Source of the DNA: Acidobacteriota bacterium
GTDB lineage: Bacteria; Acidobacteriota; Terriglobia; Terriglobales; Acidobacteriaceae
DNA length: 64,000 nucleotides
Assembly: GCA_003225555.1 (NCBI GenBank)
Contig: QIAM01000024.1
Location: forward strand, 32,078-96,077
Direction: 5' to 3'
Shown: positions 9,230-17,330 of the stretch, piece by piece
Numbering within the stretch: the first letter of the stretch is position 1
How the letters are laid out: each line of letters opens with the position of its first letter
Program-made: the position numbers and the translations under genes
Notes under the pieces: model-generated
Told to the model about the DNA's origin: nothing
The model's input: only the letters and a program-made list of their open reading frames with translations
The model's database searches: none

Positions 9230-9759
9230 GGCTTCCTCCTGGCGGGAGCGGAGAGCGGGCCGGAGATTACATTAAGCAGGGTCTCGGGCTATCGCCGCTC
9301 CCACAGGGGGAGAGACCACGCACCATTTATTCGCTCTATCACGCACGCTCCGGATCAGACAACTTAACGGCCTCGGCTACTCCATTGTTGAATCAATCTC
9401 GCCGCTCCGAGCCATCGGGGATTATGCCTCGGCTCTGACCAATTTTCATGTGGTTTCGCGGGCCGCAGGCCCTAGATGACAACTTAGCCAACCCCTGTTG
9501 CTTTCTTATAATATCTGCAAGCTATATTCAAACGTTAGGTATGCTCCGGGGGCCGCCAGGTGCGTTCGGGGCCGGTAGGTAGGGTTGGATGCCGCGGCAG
9601 TGCTACCGTCGATCCTGGTGCCTTCTAACGCGGCAAATGGCATTTCTCGCCGCGGCGCCGAGGGCGTTTCGTGCCGCCGGGAACCGCATCATCCCCTTAC
9701 TCACAGAGCTAAATCCAATGATTTCAATCCCTCCACAACAGCTTATCCAATAGAATCAG
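9230..9759. other. Noncoding flank of the IS110 remnant
   Basis: This 530-base gap separates the transposase start from the uvrC stop. No credible gene is visible. In IS110-group elements the noncoding end upstream of the transposase encodes the bridge RNA, so a relict bridge-RNA locus may lie in roughly 9230-9540. A direct repeat GACAACTTA occurs at 9358-9366 and 9478-9486. A short AT-rich patch (TATAATATCTGCAAGC) follows near 9510. Confidence 0.4.
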
Positions 9760-11724
9760 CTATTTCCGAAAGTGATTGCGGATCGCATCGGCTTGCACCC
9801 GGGTGACGACCGCCGACAGTGCCGCCTCGTCCGCCTGCTTGACGGCCTGAAGGCTTCCGAAGTGTTCCAACAGTCGGCGAGTTGTGCTTGTGCCCACGCC
9901 AGGAATCTCCAGCAGTTCGGTCGCGCGATCCCGCATCTGCCGCCGTTTGCGGTGGAAGGTCACAGCGAAGCGGTGGGCCTCATCACGAATCAGTTGAATC
10001 AGATGCAAGACGGGGGAGTGATGATCGAGAGCGACCGGATCCTTCTCCTGGCCGAAGACGTAGAGAATCTCTTCGCGTTTCGCAATGGCGGCGAGCGGCT
10101 GGTTGATGATTTCGAGTGATTCCAGCGCTTCAGCGGCAGCGTGCAGTTGCCCCAGTCCTCCGTCGATGAGCACCAGGCTGGGCATCGGCTTCTCTTCCTG
10201 CTGCAATCGCTTGTAGCGGCGCGTGACCACCTCGCGCATCGATGCAAAGTCGTCCACGCCTTCAACCGTGCGGATGATGAACTTCCGGTAATCGGATTTC
10301 TTCATCCGCCCCTCTTCCCACACCACCATCGAAGCAACCGTCTCCGCGCCCTGGATGTGAGAGATATCAAAACATTCGATGCGTTTTGGCAGTTCGGGGA
10401 GGCTAACAACTTCCTGCAGTTCCTCCTGAATCTTGCGTGCATTCGGCTTAAGCACGCGGAAGCGCTGATCGTAAGACTGCTTTGCATTGTTGCCCGCAAG
10501 ATCGATGAGCGATCGTTTGTCGCCGCGCAAGGGGATGAGGATATGCACCCGTGTGGGGCGGACGCTCTTGTCCGCCTGCTGCTCGGAGAGCAAGTCTTCA
10601 AGAGCTTCGCGGTCCGCGAAATCGATGGGAACGTACAGGTTCCGCGGAACATAGGGCTGGCCGATGTAGAGCTGTTTCACCAGGGCAGAGAAGAACTCCC
10701 CGGGCGAAAAGGATTTGTCGGGTTGTCCCGGTTCATGTGGGGACAGCCGCCCTCGGCTAGCTTTCTCTTCGAGATCTGTAGAGCTATTAGCGAAATTCTC
10801 AGGCGAGCTTTGCTCGCCCGGACAGCCGGGGGCGGCTGTCCCCACATGTTCAGTGGTGATCTCCGGAAGGTCTTCCCAAAAGAACTCCCGTCGATCGACC
10901 ATCTTGCCCCCCCGCATGTGAAACAGATTTACCGCCACCATGCCGTTTTCATAGTGATAGCCGAAGACGTCGGCATCGTCGCCTTCGGCAGCGGCTATAC
11001 GCTGGCGCTCCTGCAACTGCTCAACTGTTGAAATCAGATCGCGATAACGCGCGGCGCGTTCGTACTCCTGCGCAGCCGCCGCCTGCTCCATGCGGGCCTG
11101 CAAGGAGCGGCTCAGGTCAGTCGGTCTGCCTTCCAGAAACAGTTTCACGTCGCGGACGGCTTCCTGGTACGCGTCGGGCGTGGTCAGTTCCTGTACACAC
11201 GGGCCGAGACAGCGCTTGATGTAATACTGCAGGCACGGGCGCGGATGGAAGCGCGTCAAATCCACTTTGCATGACGGAATCAGAAAGTTGCGGTGAATCA
11301 GGTCGACGATGCGGTACGCCAGGTTGGCAGGGAAGTAGGGGCCATAATAGGCGTTGCCGTCCTTGCGCAGGCGGCGGGTGACGTAAACACGTGGCCAGCG
11401 CTCGCCCAGGGTGAGCTTTACGTAGGGATAGGTCTTGTCGTCGCGCAGCAGAATGTTGAAGCGCGGCTTGCGCTGCTTGATCAGATTGTTTTCGAGGGCG
11501 AGCGCCTCTTTGTTGTTGGCGACCACGATGTAATCGACGTCGACCGCCTCGCGCAGTAGCGTTCCAGTCTTGGCGTCCTCCCAGCGCGCTTCGTGGAAGT
11601 AGCTCGCTACCCGGCTTCGCAGGTTCTTCGCCTTGCCAACGTAGATGACGTCGCCCTCGGCGTTCTTGTATAGATACACGCCGGGCTCGGCGGGGATAGT
11701 GCGGATTTTTGCGGGTAAGTCCAT
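9760..11724 (-). CDS. uvrC: Excinuclease ABC subunit C (UvrC) with two in-frame repeat insertions
   Basis: Encodes 654 residues, longer than the usual 600-620. Domains in order: GIY-YIG nuclease (9-95; GVYLYKNAEGDVIYVGKAKN), UVR motif (about 205-240), the RNase-H-like 5' incision domain (FDISHIQGAETVASMVVW to SLVLIDGGLGQLHAA) and a C-terminal helix-hairpin-helix (EIPGVGTSTTRRLLEHFG). UvrC cuts both sides of a lesion handed over by UvrB. Residues 292-331, between DLPE and PGEFFSALVKQLY, are encoded by a family A inverted pair (10734-10848). Residues 383-390 come from a smaller palindrome. Both lie outside the catalytic cores, so the protein may still work (inference). Confidence 0.96.
   Translation of the reverse strand: MDLPAKIRTIPAEPGVYLYKNAEGDVIYVGKAKNLRSRVASYFHEARWEDAKTGTLLREAVDVDYIVVANNKEALALENNLIKQRKPRFNILLRDDKTYPYVKLTLGERWPRVYVTRRLRKDGNAYYGPYFPANLAYRIVDLIHRNFLIPSCKVDLTRFHPRPCLQYYIKRCLGPCVQELTTPDAYQEAVRDVKLFLEGRPTDLSRSLQARMEQAAAAQEYERAARYRDLISTVEQLQERQRIAAAEGDDADVFGYHYENGMVAVNLFHMRGGKMVDRREFFWEDLPEITTEHVGTAAPGCPGEQSSPENFANSSTDLEEKASRGRLSPHEPGQPDKSFSPGEFFSALVKQLYIGQPYVPRNLYVPIDFADREALEDLLSEQQADKSVRPTRVHILIPLRGDKRSLIDLAGNNAKQSYDQRFRVLKPNARKIQEELQEVVSLPELPKRIECFDISHIQGAETVASMVVWEEGRMKKSDYRKFIIRTVEGVDDFASMREVVTRRYKRLQQEEKPMPSLVLIDGGLGQLHAAAEALESLEIINQPLAAIAKREEILYVFGQEKDPVALDHHSPVLHLIQLIRDEAHRFAVTFHRKRRQMRDRATELLEIPGVGTSTTRRLLEHFGSLQAVKQADEAALSAVVTRVQADAIRNHFRK
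10557..10576. repeat. Family E-like palindrome inside uvrC
   Basis: GGCGGAC and GTCCGCC pair around the loop GCTCTT. On the minus strand it is translated as part of ADKSVRP in a place where UvrC proteins usually have a shorter loop. It resembles the start of the hairpin at 2515-2554. Confidence 0.45.
10734..10848. repeat. Family A inverted pair inserted in uvrC
   Basis: Two family A copies face each other: CATGTGGGGACAGCCG at the left and CGGCTGTCCCCACATG at the right, separated by about 70 bases. The right copy keeps hairpin 2 with stem GGCGAGC/GCTCGCC and loop AAA. The whole 115-base segment is read through by uvrC without a stop and gives peptides such as GTAAPGCPGEQ and SRGRLSPHEPG. Confidence 0.85.
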
Positions 11725-11771
11725 GGGCGCGAGGAATGTGCTTATTCTATTGGATGGGAGGTGTGTGCGTT

Positions 11772-12875
11772 GTGTTACAAAAATGGCAGATGAGCCCCAT
11801 TTTCGTGAGTCCCGAGTTCGTGAGACCCGGGTTCGTCCTCCGGGCAGCCTTTGCCAGGAGGTTATTCCTGGCCGCGAGCCTGGCTTTGAGCGCGGTTATG
11901 TGTGCTGGTCCGAAGTATGTGTGGGCACAAGCGATTACTCCGGTGCAGTCGGATCAATCCCAGCAGCCTCAGATAACCAAGTCGCCGGAGGGAAAGAAGG
12001 AAGAGGCGGAGCGTGCCGCCGAGCGTGCGAAGGCGCACCACTTCGACCGCGTCCTGATCATCGTGCTCGAAAATGTCGACTACGAACGTGCCATCCAGGA
12101 CAAGGACCTGGCGGCACTCGCGCAGCATGGCGCCAGCTTCACCAACTTCCACGCGATGTTTCATCCCTCTTACCCGAACTATTTGGCGATGGTTGCCGGC
12201 ACCGACTTCGGCATCCACCGCCGCGGGAGCTTTCTCGGCGACAAGCAGCTGAACTTTCCCAACGACGCGGCGCACAAGACGATCGCCGACCGACTGATCG
12301 CCTCCGGGCTCGATTTCAAACAATATGCGGAGGAAATGCCGGAAGGGACGTGCCCCTGGAATATCTCTACAGAGCATGTGTCTGACAAGAGAGGCAACTA
12401 CGTGCGGCGGCACGTGCCCTTTCTCAGCTTCCGCGAGGTTCAGGAGAAGTGGTGCGACCGCGTGATCCGCGTCGATTCCGGCAAGTCCGACAACTTTTTC
12501 GTGCAGGATGCGAAGAAGGGGCTGGTGGCCTATTCTCTCTACACTCCGAACATGAACCATGATGGACACGATACAACCGCCGCCGTGGCGGGAGCGTGGG
12601 TGAAGAAGTTTCTGGATGACAGCTTCCCGGAGAAACTGCGCAAGGGCACGCTGGTGATCGTGACCTTTGACGAGTCCGGAGGCAATGCCGACAACCGCAT
12701 CTACACAGTTTTTCTGGGTGACATGGTGAAAGAGGCGAAGGAACAGGACCCGAATGCCTTAGCCAAACGGTATAACCATTACAGCGTGCTGCGCACGATT
12801 GAAGACAGCTTCGGGCTGGAACCTCTCACTGCGAACGACCGCGACGCGGCGCCGATCACGGATATCTGGAAGTAA
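11772..12875 (+). CDS. Secreted phosphoesterase (acid phosphatase / phospholipase C-like family)
   Basis: About 367 residues. The open frame begins at 11709, overlapping the uvrC start; I prefer GTG 11772, 9 bases after GGAGGT, which leaves a leader ending RRLFLAASLALSAVMCAG with a signal peptidase site after VWAQA. Family motifs are HFDRVLIIVLENVDYERA, HPSYPNYLAMVAGTDFG, MNHDGHDTTAAVAGAWV and LVIVTFDESGG, those of the phosphoesterase family that includes AcpA and non-haemolytic phospholipase C; the Asp/Glu/His residues bind metal. It probably removes phosphate from exported substrates in the periplasm or outside. The start site is uncertain. Confidence 0.85.
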   Translation: MLQKWQMSPIFVSPEFVRPGFVLRAAFARRLFLAASLALSAVMCAGPKYVWAQAITPVQSDQSQQPQITKSPEGKKEEAERAAERAKAHHFDRVLIIVLENVDYERAIQDKDLAALAQHGASFTNFHAMFHPSYPNYLAMVAGTDFGIHRRGSFLGDKQLNFPNDAAHKTIADRLIASGLDFKQYAEEMPEGTCPWNISTEHVSDKRGNYVRRHVPFLSFREVQEKWCDRVIRVDSGKSDNFFVQDAKKGLVAYSLYTPNMNHDGHDTTAAVAGAWVKKFLDDSFPEKLRKGTLVIVTFDESGGNADNRIYTVFLGDMVKEAKEQDPNALAKRYNHYSVLRTIEDSFGLEPLTANDRDAAPITDIWK

Positions 12876-12962
12876 GAGCGTTAAAGATTATGGCTGATCG
12901 GTGAATTTTGATTGTTGATTGAAGAGCACTGAGCAGCACTACAGGCACGCATTGGGGTCGCC

Positions 12963-13198
12963 ATGGCAAAGGAACGACAATTCGGTGAGACACTGACGGT
13001 CCGTCTTACTGACGAGGTACTCGTCTGGCTAAAAGAGAGTTCGCGGGTGACTGGTATACCGATTTCTCCGGCTGATTCGCGAGCACTTCGAGACCGCCCG
13101 GGCCCGGGAAGGGAAACAGCGATTCATGCGGCACTTGGGTAAGATAAGCGACCTGCCTGGTGATCTTTCTTCCCGCAAGGGGTTCTCACGGTTTTGAT
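12963..13198 (+). pseudogene. Ribbon-helix-helix antitoxin gene broken by a +1 frameshift
   Basis: ATG 12963 opens MAKERQFGETLTVRLTDEVL, an RHH strand-helix, then VTGIPIS. In that frame it ends at 13142 in a nonsense tail. Moving one base at about 13066-13069 (TCTCCGG for TCTCGG) restores SRLIREHFETARAREGKQ and the tail DLSSRKGFSRF, which is typical of CopG-like antitoxins paired with PIN toxins. No toxin gene follows before the OmpA-type lipoprotein, so this is an orphaned, probably dead antitoxin. A sequencing error is possible. Confidence 0.65.
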
Positions 13199-13489
13199 AC
13201 GCATCATGCGATATTTGAGTCCGACTGTATAAATTTTCCACCCCGGGTGTGGGCTTTGCGTTGCTAGGGGGGTGTCTGCACTTCTTTGCACGCAGGTTTG
13301 AACCCACGCAAACTATTGAAAACGTGTACACTTATATCCGTAATCTCCTGTATAGGAAACTGGCACGTGCCGTGCAAAAGTAAGCGCCGGGACTCGCAAT
13401 TGGAATCATTTCCCAGGGCCTCAAATTTCAAGGATTACCGTGCGCGCCAAGACGCGCGATGAACGAGATCAAAACTAAGGAGCTCCACT
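13199..13489. other. Leader region of the OmpA-type lipoprotein gene
   Basis: No gene is seen. The segment holds a perfect 10-base palindrome GGCACGTGCC at 13362-13371, an imperfect inverted repeat around GCACGCAGGTTTGAACC, and AT-rich patches (GTATAAATTTTCC, ACACTTATATCC) that could be promoter elements. I cannot assign -35/-10 boxes with confidence. Confidence 0.35.
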
Positions 13490-14227
13490 ATGACCCGCAC
13501 TTCGTTAGTGATTTGCCTGGCAGCCAGCATGGCCGCGACAGTCGGCTGCTCCAGCAAGAACTACGTGAAGCAACAGACCACGCCGCTGATCAACAAAACC
13601 AACGAGCTCGACGACCTGACGGCCAAGAACAGCCGCGACATCAAGGAAGTCGACGCCCGGGCGCAGGCCGGCATCCAGGCCGTGAACACCAAGACTGCCG
13701 AAGTTGAGCAGAAGGCGCAGAGCGCCGGACAGAACGCCGCCTCGGCACAACAGATGGCCGACGCAGCCAACAACCGCGTGGGCTTGCTGACCAATACGGT
13801 CGCCAACCTGGACAACTATCGTCCCGTAGCCGAGACTTCGGTGAAGTTTGGATTCAACAAAGACAACCTGACTCCGAAGGCGAAAGAGGCTCTCGATCAG
13901 CTGGCGGGAACCATTTCGAGCACCAAGGGATACATCATCACCCTGGAAGGTGGCACGGACTCGGTTGGGCCGGCGGATTACAACTATGACTTGAGCCAGC
14001 GCCGCGCCAATTCCGTGATCCAGTACCTGGCGACGAAGTACCAGGTGCCGGCGCACAAGATTTACGTGATCGGACTGGGCAAGGACAAGCCGGTGGAGAC
14101 GAATAAGACCTCGACAGGCCGCGCCGACAACCGCCGCGTGGACGTTCGCCTGATGACCAACAAGCAGGGTGAGAACGGGCAGCCGGCGTCAACGCCCGCA
14201 GCGGGGAACAATCCGTCGTCGATGTAG
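13490..14227 (+). CDS. OmpA/Pal-type peptidoglycan-binding lipoprotein
   Basis: A 245-residue lipoprotein. The signal peptide ends in the lipobox AATVGC with the lipidated cysteine at residue 20. Residues 30-100 are Ala/Gln/Lys-rich helix (NTKTAEVEQKAQSAGQNAAS), like an Lpp-type spacer. The OmpA C-terminal domain spans about 115-225, with DYNYDLSQRRANSVIQYL shortened here as YDLSQRRANSVIQYL and GRADNRRVDVRL, the diaminopimelate-binding pattern. It should sit in the outer membrane and hold the wall. AAGGAG lies 8 bases before the ATG. The gene is monocistronic: a strong terminator follows. Confidence 0.92.
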   Translation: MTRTSLVICLAASMAATVGCSSKNYVKQQTTPLINKTNELDDLTAKNSRDIKEVDARAQAGIQAVNTKTAEVEQKAQSAGQNAASAQQMADAANNRVGLLTNTVANLDNYRPVAETSVKFGFNKDNLTPKAKEALDQLAGTISSTKGYIITLEGGTDSVGPADYNYDLSQRRANSVIQYLATKYQVPAHKIYVIGLGKDKPVETNKTSTGRADNRRVDVRLMTNKQGENGQPASTPAAGNNPSSM

Positions 14228-14267
14228 CACAACAAGTTTACCCTCCTCCCCGGAGGACTTCGCCAAC

Positions 14268-14306
14268 CAGGCCGCTCGAGCCTCCCCCTGAGCGGCCTGC
14301 TTTTTT
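14268..14306 (+). terminator. Intrinsic terminator after the OmpA-type gene
   Basis: A perfect 10-bp stem, CAGGCCGCTC with GAGCGGCCTG, is followed after one base by six T residues. It starts 41 bases after the stop codon. Confidence 0.92.
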
Positions 14307-14352
14307 AGCTGCTAGCTTTCAGACTCCGATTTTTTCTAGTAGGATTTCAGGC

Positions 14353-15216
14353 ATGGCTATGCCGCCTCTTTCCCGTCGTTCGTTCCTTGCCCTGTCTGCG
14401 ATGCTGCCGTGGGCTTTTTGCGGTGCTGCATTCTCCGCGTCATCTGGCTCAATCCCTGTTGGTCTTGAGCTCTACTCTGTCCGCGACGCGCTGAAGAGGG
14501 ATCCTGAGGGTACGGTGCGTGCGGTGGCCCAGATGGGTTACCAGGGTGTGGAGTTCTATGGACCCTACTTCGAGTGGACCGAGTCTCAGACCAAGCAGAT
14601 GCGGAAGCTGCTGGATGACCTGGGCATTCGCTGCTTCTCCACGCATAACGACGAGGCCAATTTGAACGCGAAGAACATCGAACACGCCCGCGATCTGAAT
14701 CTGATTCTGGGCAGCAAGTATGTCGTCCAGGCCTGGAGTGATCCCAAGCCGTCGCTCGACGACTGGAAGGCGGTTGCGGACCATTTGAATGCAGCGGCCG
14801 AGAAGTTGGAGCCTGCGGGATTGAAGGCGGGATATCACAATCATCAGTCGGAGTGGGCCGTCACGGGCGGGCAGCGTCCGATGGAGATTCTGGCGAAGAA
14901 CACCAAGCCTTCCGTGATGCTGCAGCTGGACGTAGGCACTTGCCTGGAGGCGGGCGCCGATCCGGTGGCGTGGATTCGAGCCAATCCCGGACGGATCCAC
15001 TCGATTCATTGCAAGGACTGGTCACCGGATCCGGAGAAGGGTTACAAGGTGCTGTTCGGCGAAGGCAAAGCTGACTGGAACGGAATTTTTCAGGCCGCGG
15101 AAAGTGTCGGGGGCGTCGAATACTACCTTATCGAGCAAGAGGGTAGCCGCTTTTCGGAACTGGAGACTGTGCGCAAGTGCCTGCAGGCGTTCCAGGCGAA
15201 GCGCGCCGGGCGATAG
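14353..15216 (+). CDS. Exported TIM-barrel sugar phosphate isomerase/epimerase
   Basis: Encodes 287 residues. The leader SRRSFLALSAMLPWAF has a twin-arginine look, so Tat export is likely. The body is a xylose-isomerase-like TIM barrel: GVEFYGPYFEW, TKQMRKLLDDLGIRCFSTH, GLKAGYHNHQSEW, VMLQLDVGTCLEAG and RIHSIHCKDW, whose His, Glu and Asp residues would bind a divalent metal. The family includes inosose dehydratases and hydroxypyruvate isomerases; the substrate is unknown. The TPR protein follows after 9 bases and is probably co-transcribed. Confidence 0.87.
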   Translation: MAMPPLSRRSFLALSAMLPWAFCGAAFSASSGSIPVGLELYSVRDALKRDPEGTVRAVAQMGYQGVEFYGPYFEWTESQTKQMRKLLDDLGIRCFSTHNDEANLNAKNIEHARDLNLILGSKYVVQAWSDPKPSLDDWKAVADHLNAAAEKLEPAGLKAGYHNHQSEWAVTGGQRPMEILAKNTKPSVMLQLDVGTCLEAGADPVAWIRANPGRIHSIHCKDWSPDPEKGYKVLFGEGKADWNGIFQAAESVGGVEYYLIEQEGSRFSELETVRKCLQAFQAKRAGR

Positions 15217-15225
15217 AATAGACTC

Positions 15226-15891
15226 ATGTCACGTGTATCAGGTGTTTGTTTGCTGCTGGGGTTGAGCGCCGGGGTGTGGGCGCAGCAGCAAGGTTCAAGT
15301 TCCTCGAATCAGCGCCCCGCGGATTCATCGCCCACCAAAGCTGGGACGCCGGAGTCTTCCGGCACAACGTCCAGTACCAAACCTGCCAAGGCTCAGGCTC
15401 CAAACCTTGCGCCGCCCAGGTCCGATCGCGTGGATGCCGGTGCTTTGGGTGACCAGATCGGCGAGAGTTCCAGCAAAGACACGCAGATTGATTTGAGTCC
15501 TCCGGTAGACGATGTGCGGACCCATCCACAGAGTTCGGAGGCGGTTGCGGATGCCGAGTCTGAGGCCACGGGCGGAACCAGCGTCGGGGAGTTTCACATC
15601 TGGGATCCTCACAAGGCGGCCAAGAGCGTGGAGGTTGGGGACTTTTACTTCAAGCGCAAGAATTATCACGCGGCCGAGGATCGATATCGCGAGGCGTTGC
15701 GCTACAAGGACAATGACGCGATCGCGACGTTTCGCCTGGCGGTGTGCCTGGAGAAGCTGGGGCGTCCCGATGACGCGCGGGCGGAATACGAAAGTTACTT
15801 GAGGATTCTTCCCCACGGTCCGCAGGCGGATGAGGCACAGAAATCGATTGACCGCCTGAAGAGTGCGGCAGCGAAATCCGAGGCAAAGTAG
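15226..15891 (+). CDS. Exported TPR protein
   Basis: A 221-residue protein with a signal peptide ending SAGVWAQ, a long Ser/Thr/Pro/Gln linker (20-125) and a C-terminal TPR pair: GDFYFKRKNYHAAEDRYREA and ATFRLAVCLEKLGRPDDARA, followed by YESYLRILP. Such modules resemble BamD/YbgF-like periplasmic scaffolds, but length and linker argue against a direct match. It starts 9 bases after the isomerase-like gene, so the two probably form an operon. Function unknown. Confidence 0.8.
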   Translation: MSRVSGVCLLLGLSAGVWAQQQGSSSSNQRPADSSPTKAGTPESSGTTSSTKPAKAQAPNLAPPRSDRVDAGALGDQIGESSSKDTQIDLSPPVDDVRTHPQSSEAVADAESEATGGTSVGEFHIWDPHKAAKSVEVGDFYFKRKNYHAAEDRYREALRYKDNDAIATFRLAVCLEKLGRPDDARAEYESYLRILPHGPQADEAQKSIDRLKSAAAKSEAK

Positions 15892-15934
15892 GGAAGATAG
15901 AGGTAGTAGTGCAGGTTGGCTTTGCGTGCGGTAG

Positions 15935-16015
15935 CGATGCGCGCGAGATCCCTTCGGCAAGCTCAGGGCAGGCTCTTCGCTCCGCCTGAAAAGCGGCTGC
16001 GCTCAGGATGACGCC
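15935..16015 (+). repeat. Family C repeat
   Basis: Contains GATCCCTTCGGCAAGCTC, AGGGCAGGCTC and, at the end, GCGCTCAGGATGACG, with a CTCCGCCTGAAAAGCGGCTG segment shared with 4249-4292 and 63480-63515. It lies between the convergent TPR and TetR genes. Confidence 0.65.
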
Positions 16016-16134
16016 GGACCCTCAAACTGAACCACTGCCAGGATAAATTCGTTCTTGTTGTACTTCCCTTTTTGTTTCGAGGCTCGGTCAAGCAGACTGC
16101 GCTGTGGCGCCGGACCCGGCGCCCTCGATTCCAT

Positions 16135-16821
16135 TCACCGACGGATTCTTCGTTTGGTGAGCGCTCTCCCGGACTCGTTTCCGTCCCCGATCATCTGCTC
16201 GTGATTTGCCTTGCTCTGTTCCGCTTCTCCAAGAACCAGGGTGGACGGCCACTTCGGGCCGGATTGGGCAAAGGCCTTGCGGCGTGCCGATTCCACGATA
16301 GCGTCGAATGCGTCGATGCAGGCGTGGATCATTTGCGTGCGCAGTGCGCCCTCCATGCGTCCGCGAATGATGAGCATTACGGAGCCATGCATCAGAGACC
16401 ACAGCGAGAGCATCAACCGGTTGTGATCTCGTGGCGTCCCTCCCAGGCACTGAACGAGGCGCTCACGAAAAAGATTGAACGAGGGCCAGGGCTCTTGCAG
16501 GGAAGGGAGCTGGCCGACTCCATCGAAGAGTACCTCGTAGGCGTGGGGATGCTCGAGCGCGAACTGGAGCTGCTGGCGGCAGGCCTCCCGCAAGGTGCGG
16601 GTTCGGCGCAGCGCGGCGAAGAGTTCATTGCGGGTCTGGATGCGCAGCGCACGAAGGATGTCATCGCGATCGTGATAGCGCTCGTAAACGGTGGGAGTAG
16701 TCGTACCCGCGGCTTTGGCCACGGCGCGCATGGTGAAGGCTTTCGGCCCGCCGCGGCTCAACAGCCGGGAAGCGGCCTCGAGAATGCGCTGTTCGAGTTC
16801 AGGATCGGGATGCCGGGGCAC
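16135..16821 (-). CDS. TetR/AcrR-family transcriptional regulator
   Basis: Encodes 228 residues. The N-terminal helix-turn-helix is clear: QRILEAASRLLSRGGPKAF, then TMRAVAKAAGTTTPTVYERY and HDRDDILRAL. The C-terminal part is helical with ERLVQCLGGTPRDHNRLM and the WHG-type dimer region. The ligand is unknown. The gene is divergent from a small hypothetical gene with a good promoter between them, so it may repress itself and that neighbour. The arms ATGTTAC and GTAACAAT flank the promoter. Confidence 0.9.
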   Translation of the reverse strand: MPRHPDPELEQRILEAASRLLSRGGPKAFTMRAVAKAAGTTTPTVYERYHDRDDILRALRIQTRNELFAALRRTRTLREACRQQLQFALEHPHAYEVLFDGVGQLPSLQEPWPSFNLFRERLVQCLGGTPRDHNRLMLSLWSLMHGSVMLIIRGRMEGALRTQMIHACIDAFDAIVESARRKAFAQSGPKWPSTLVLGEAEQSKANHEQMIGDGNESGRALTKRRIRR

Positions 16822-16844
16822 ACAGCCTCCAAAACGGCGGGAAT

Positions 16845-16887
16845 GTTACCTCATTCTTTGCACGCTGTTCAAGTAACAATGTATAAT
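16845..16887 (+). promoter_or_regulatory. Sigma-70 type promoter with possible TetR operator
   Basis: TTGCAC at 16858-16863 and TATAAT at 16882-16887 are separated by 18 bases and point to the gene at 17011. The inverted arms GTTAC (about 16845) and GTAAC (about 16871) flank the -35 box, a plausible site for the divergent TetR regulator. Confidence 0.55.
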
Positions 16888-17010
16888 TCAAAACACAAGC
16901 AAAACTGAACGTCGCAAGCGAGTCCCACCGGGGCCGTGAAATCATGCAGTCCTCTCCATAAAGGCGGCCCCCGGGACAACCTGCGAAACTTGTAGAACGA
17001 GGAGCAGTGG

Positions 17011-17271
17011 ATGTCTTCCGATGCTGTCGAAAAACAGGCCCAGGTTGCGCGTCTGGTTGCTGATCTCCGAACCGCCAAAGTGGAGTTGTTGAGCGCGCAG
17101 TGCGCTGCTGATCGCCTTCGTCTCCGCTATTCTCCTCAGGATCTTATCTCCCTCGGCGAGCGCCAGACCCTGGAGCGAGCTATCGCTTCGGTGCATGCTC
17201 TCAGCCGCTATTTTTCCCAGATTGAGGCCCATCTCCGGCAGGAAGATCAAGAACGCAACCAGAACAAATAG
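17011..17271 (+). CDS. Small hypothetical helical protein
   Basis: An 86-residue protein with a GAGGAG site 6 bases before the ATG. It is almost all helix: KQAQVARLVADLRTAKVELL and ERQTLERAIASVHALSRYFS suggest a short coiled coil. No signal peptide, metal motif or known domain is seen. It is divergent from the TetR gene and follows a near-consensus promoter with a leader of about 115 bases, so it may be part of the regulator's response. Function unknown. Confidence 0.65.
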   Translation: MSSDAVEKQAQVARLVADLRTAKVELLSAQCAADRLRLRYSPQDLISLGERQTLERAIASVHALSRYFSQIEAHLRQEDQERNQNK

Positions 17272-17330
17272 AAACGCCGTTCTTGTTTACAACCACCCAG
17301 TAAGGTTCTGCCCGGAAGCAAAACGTCAGA

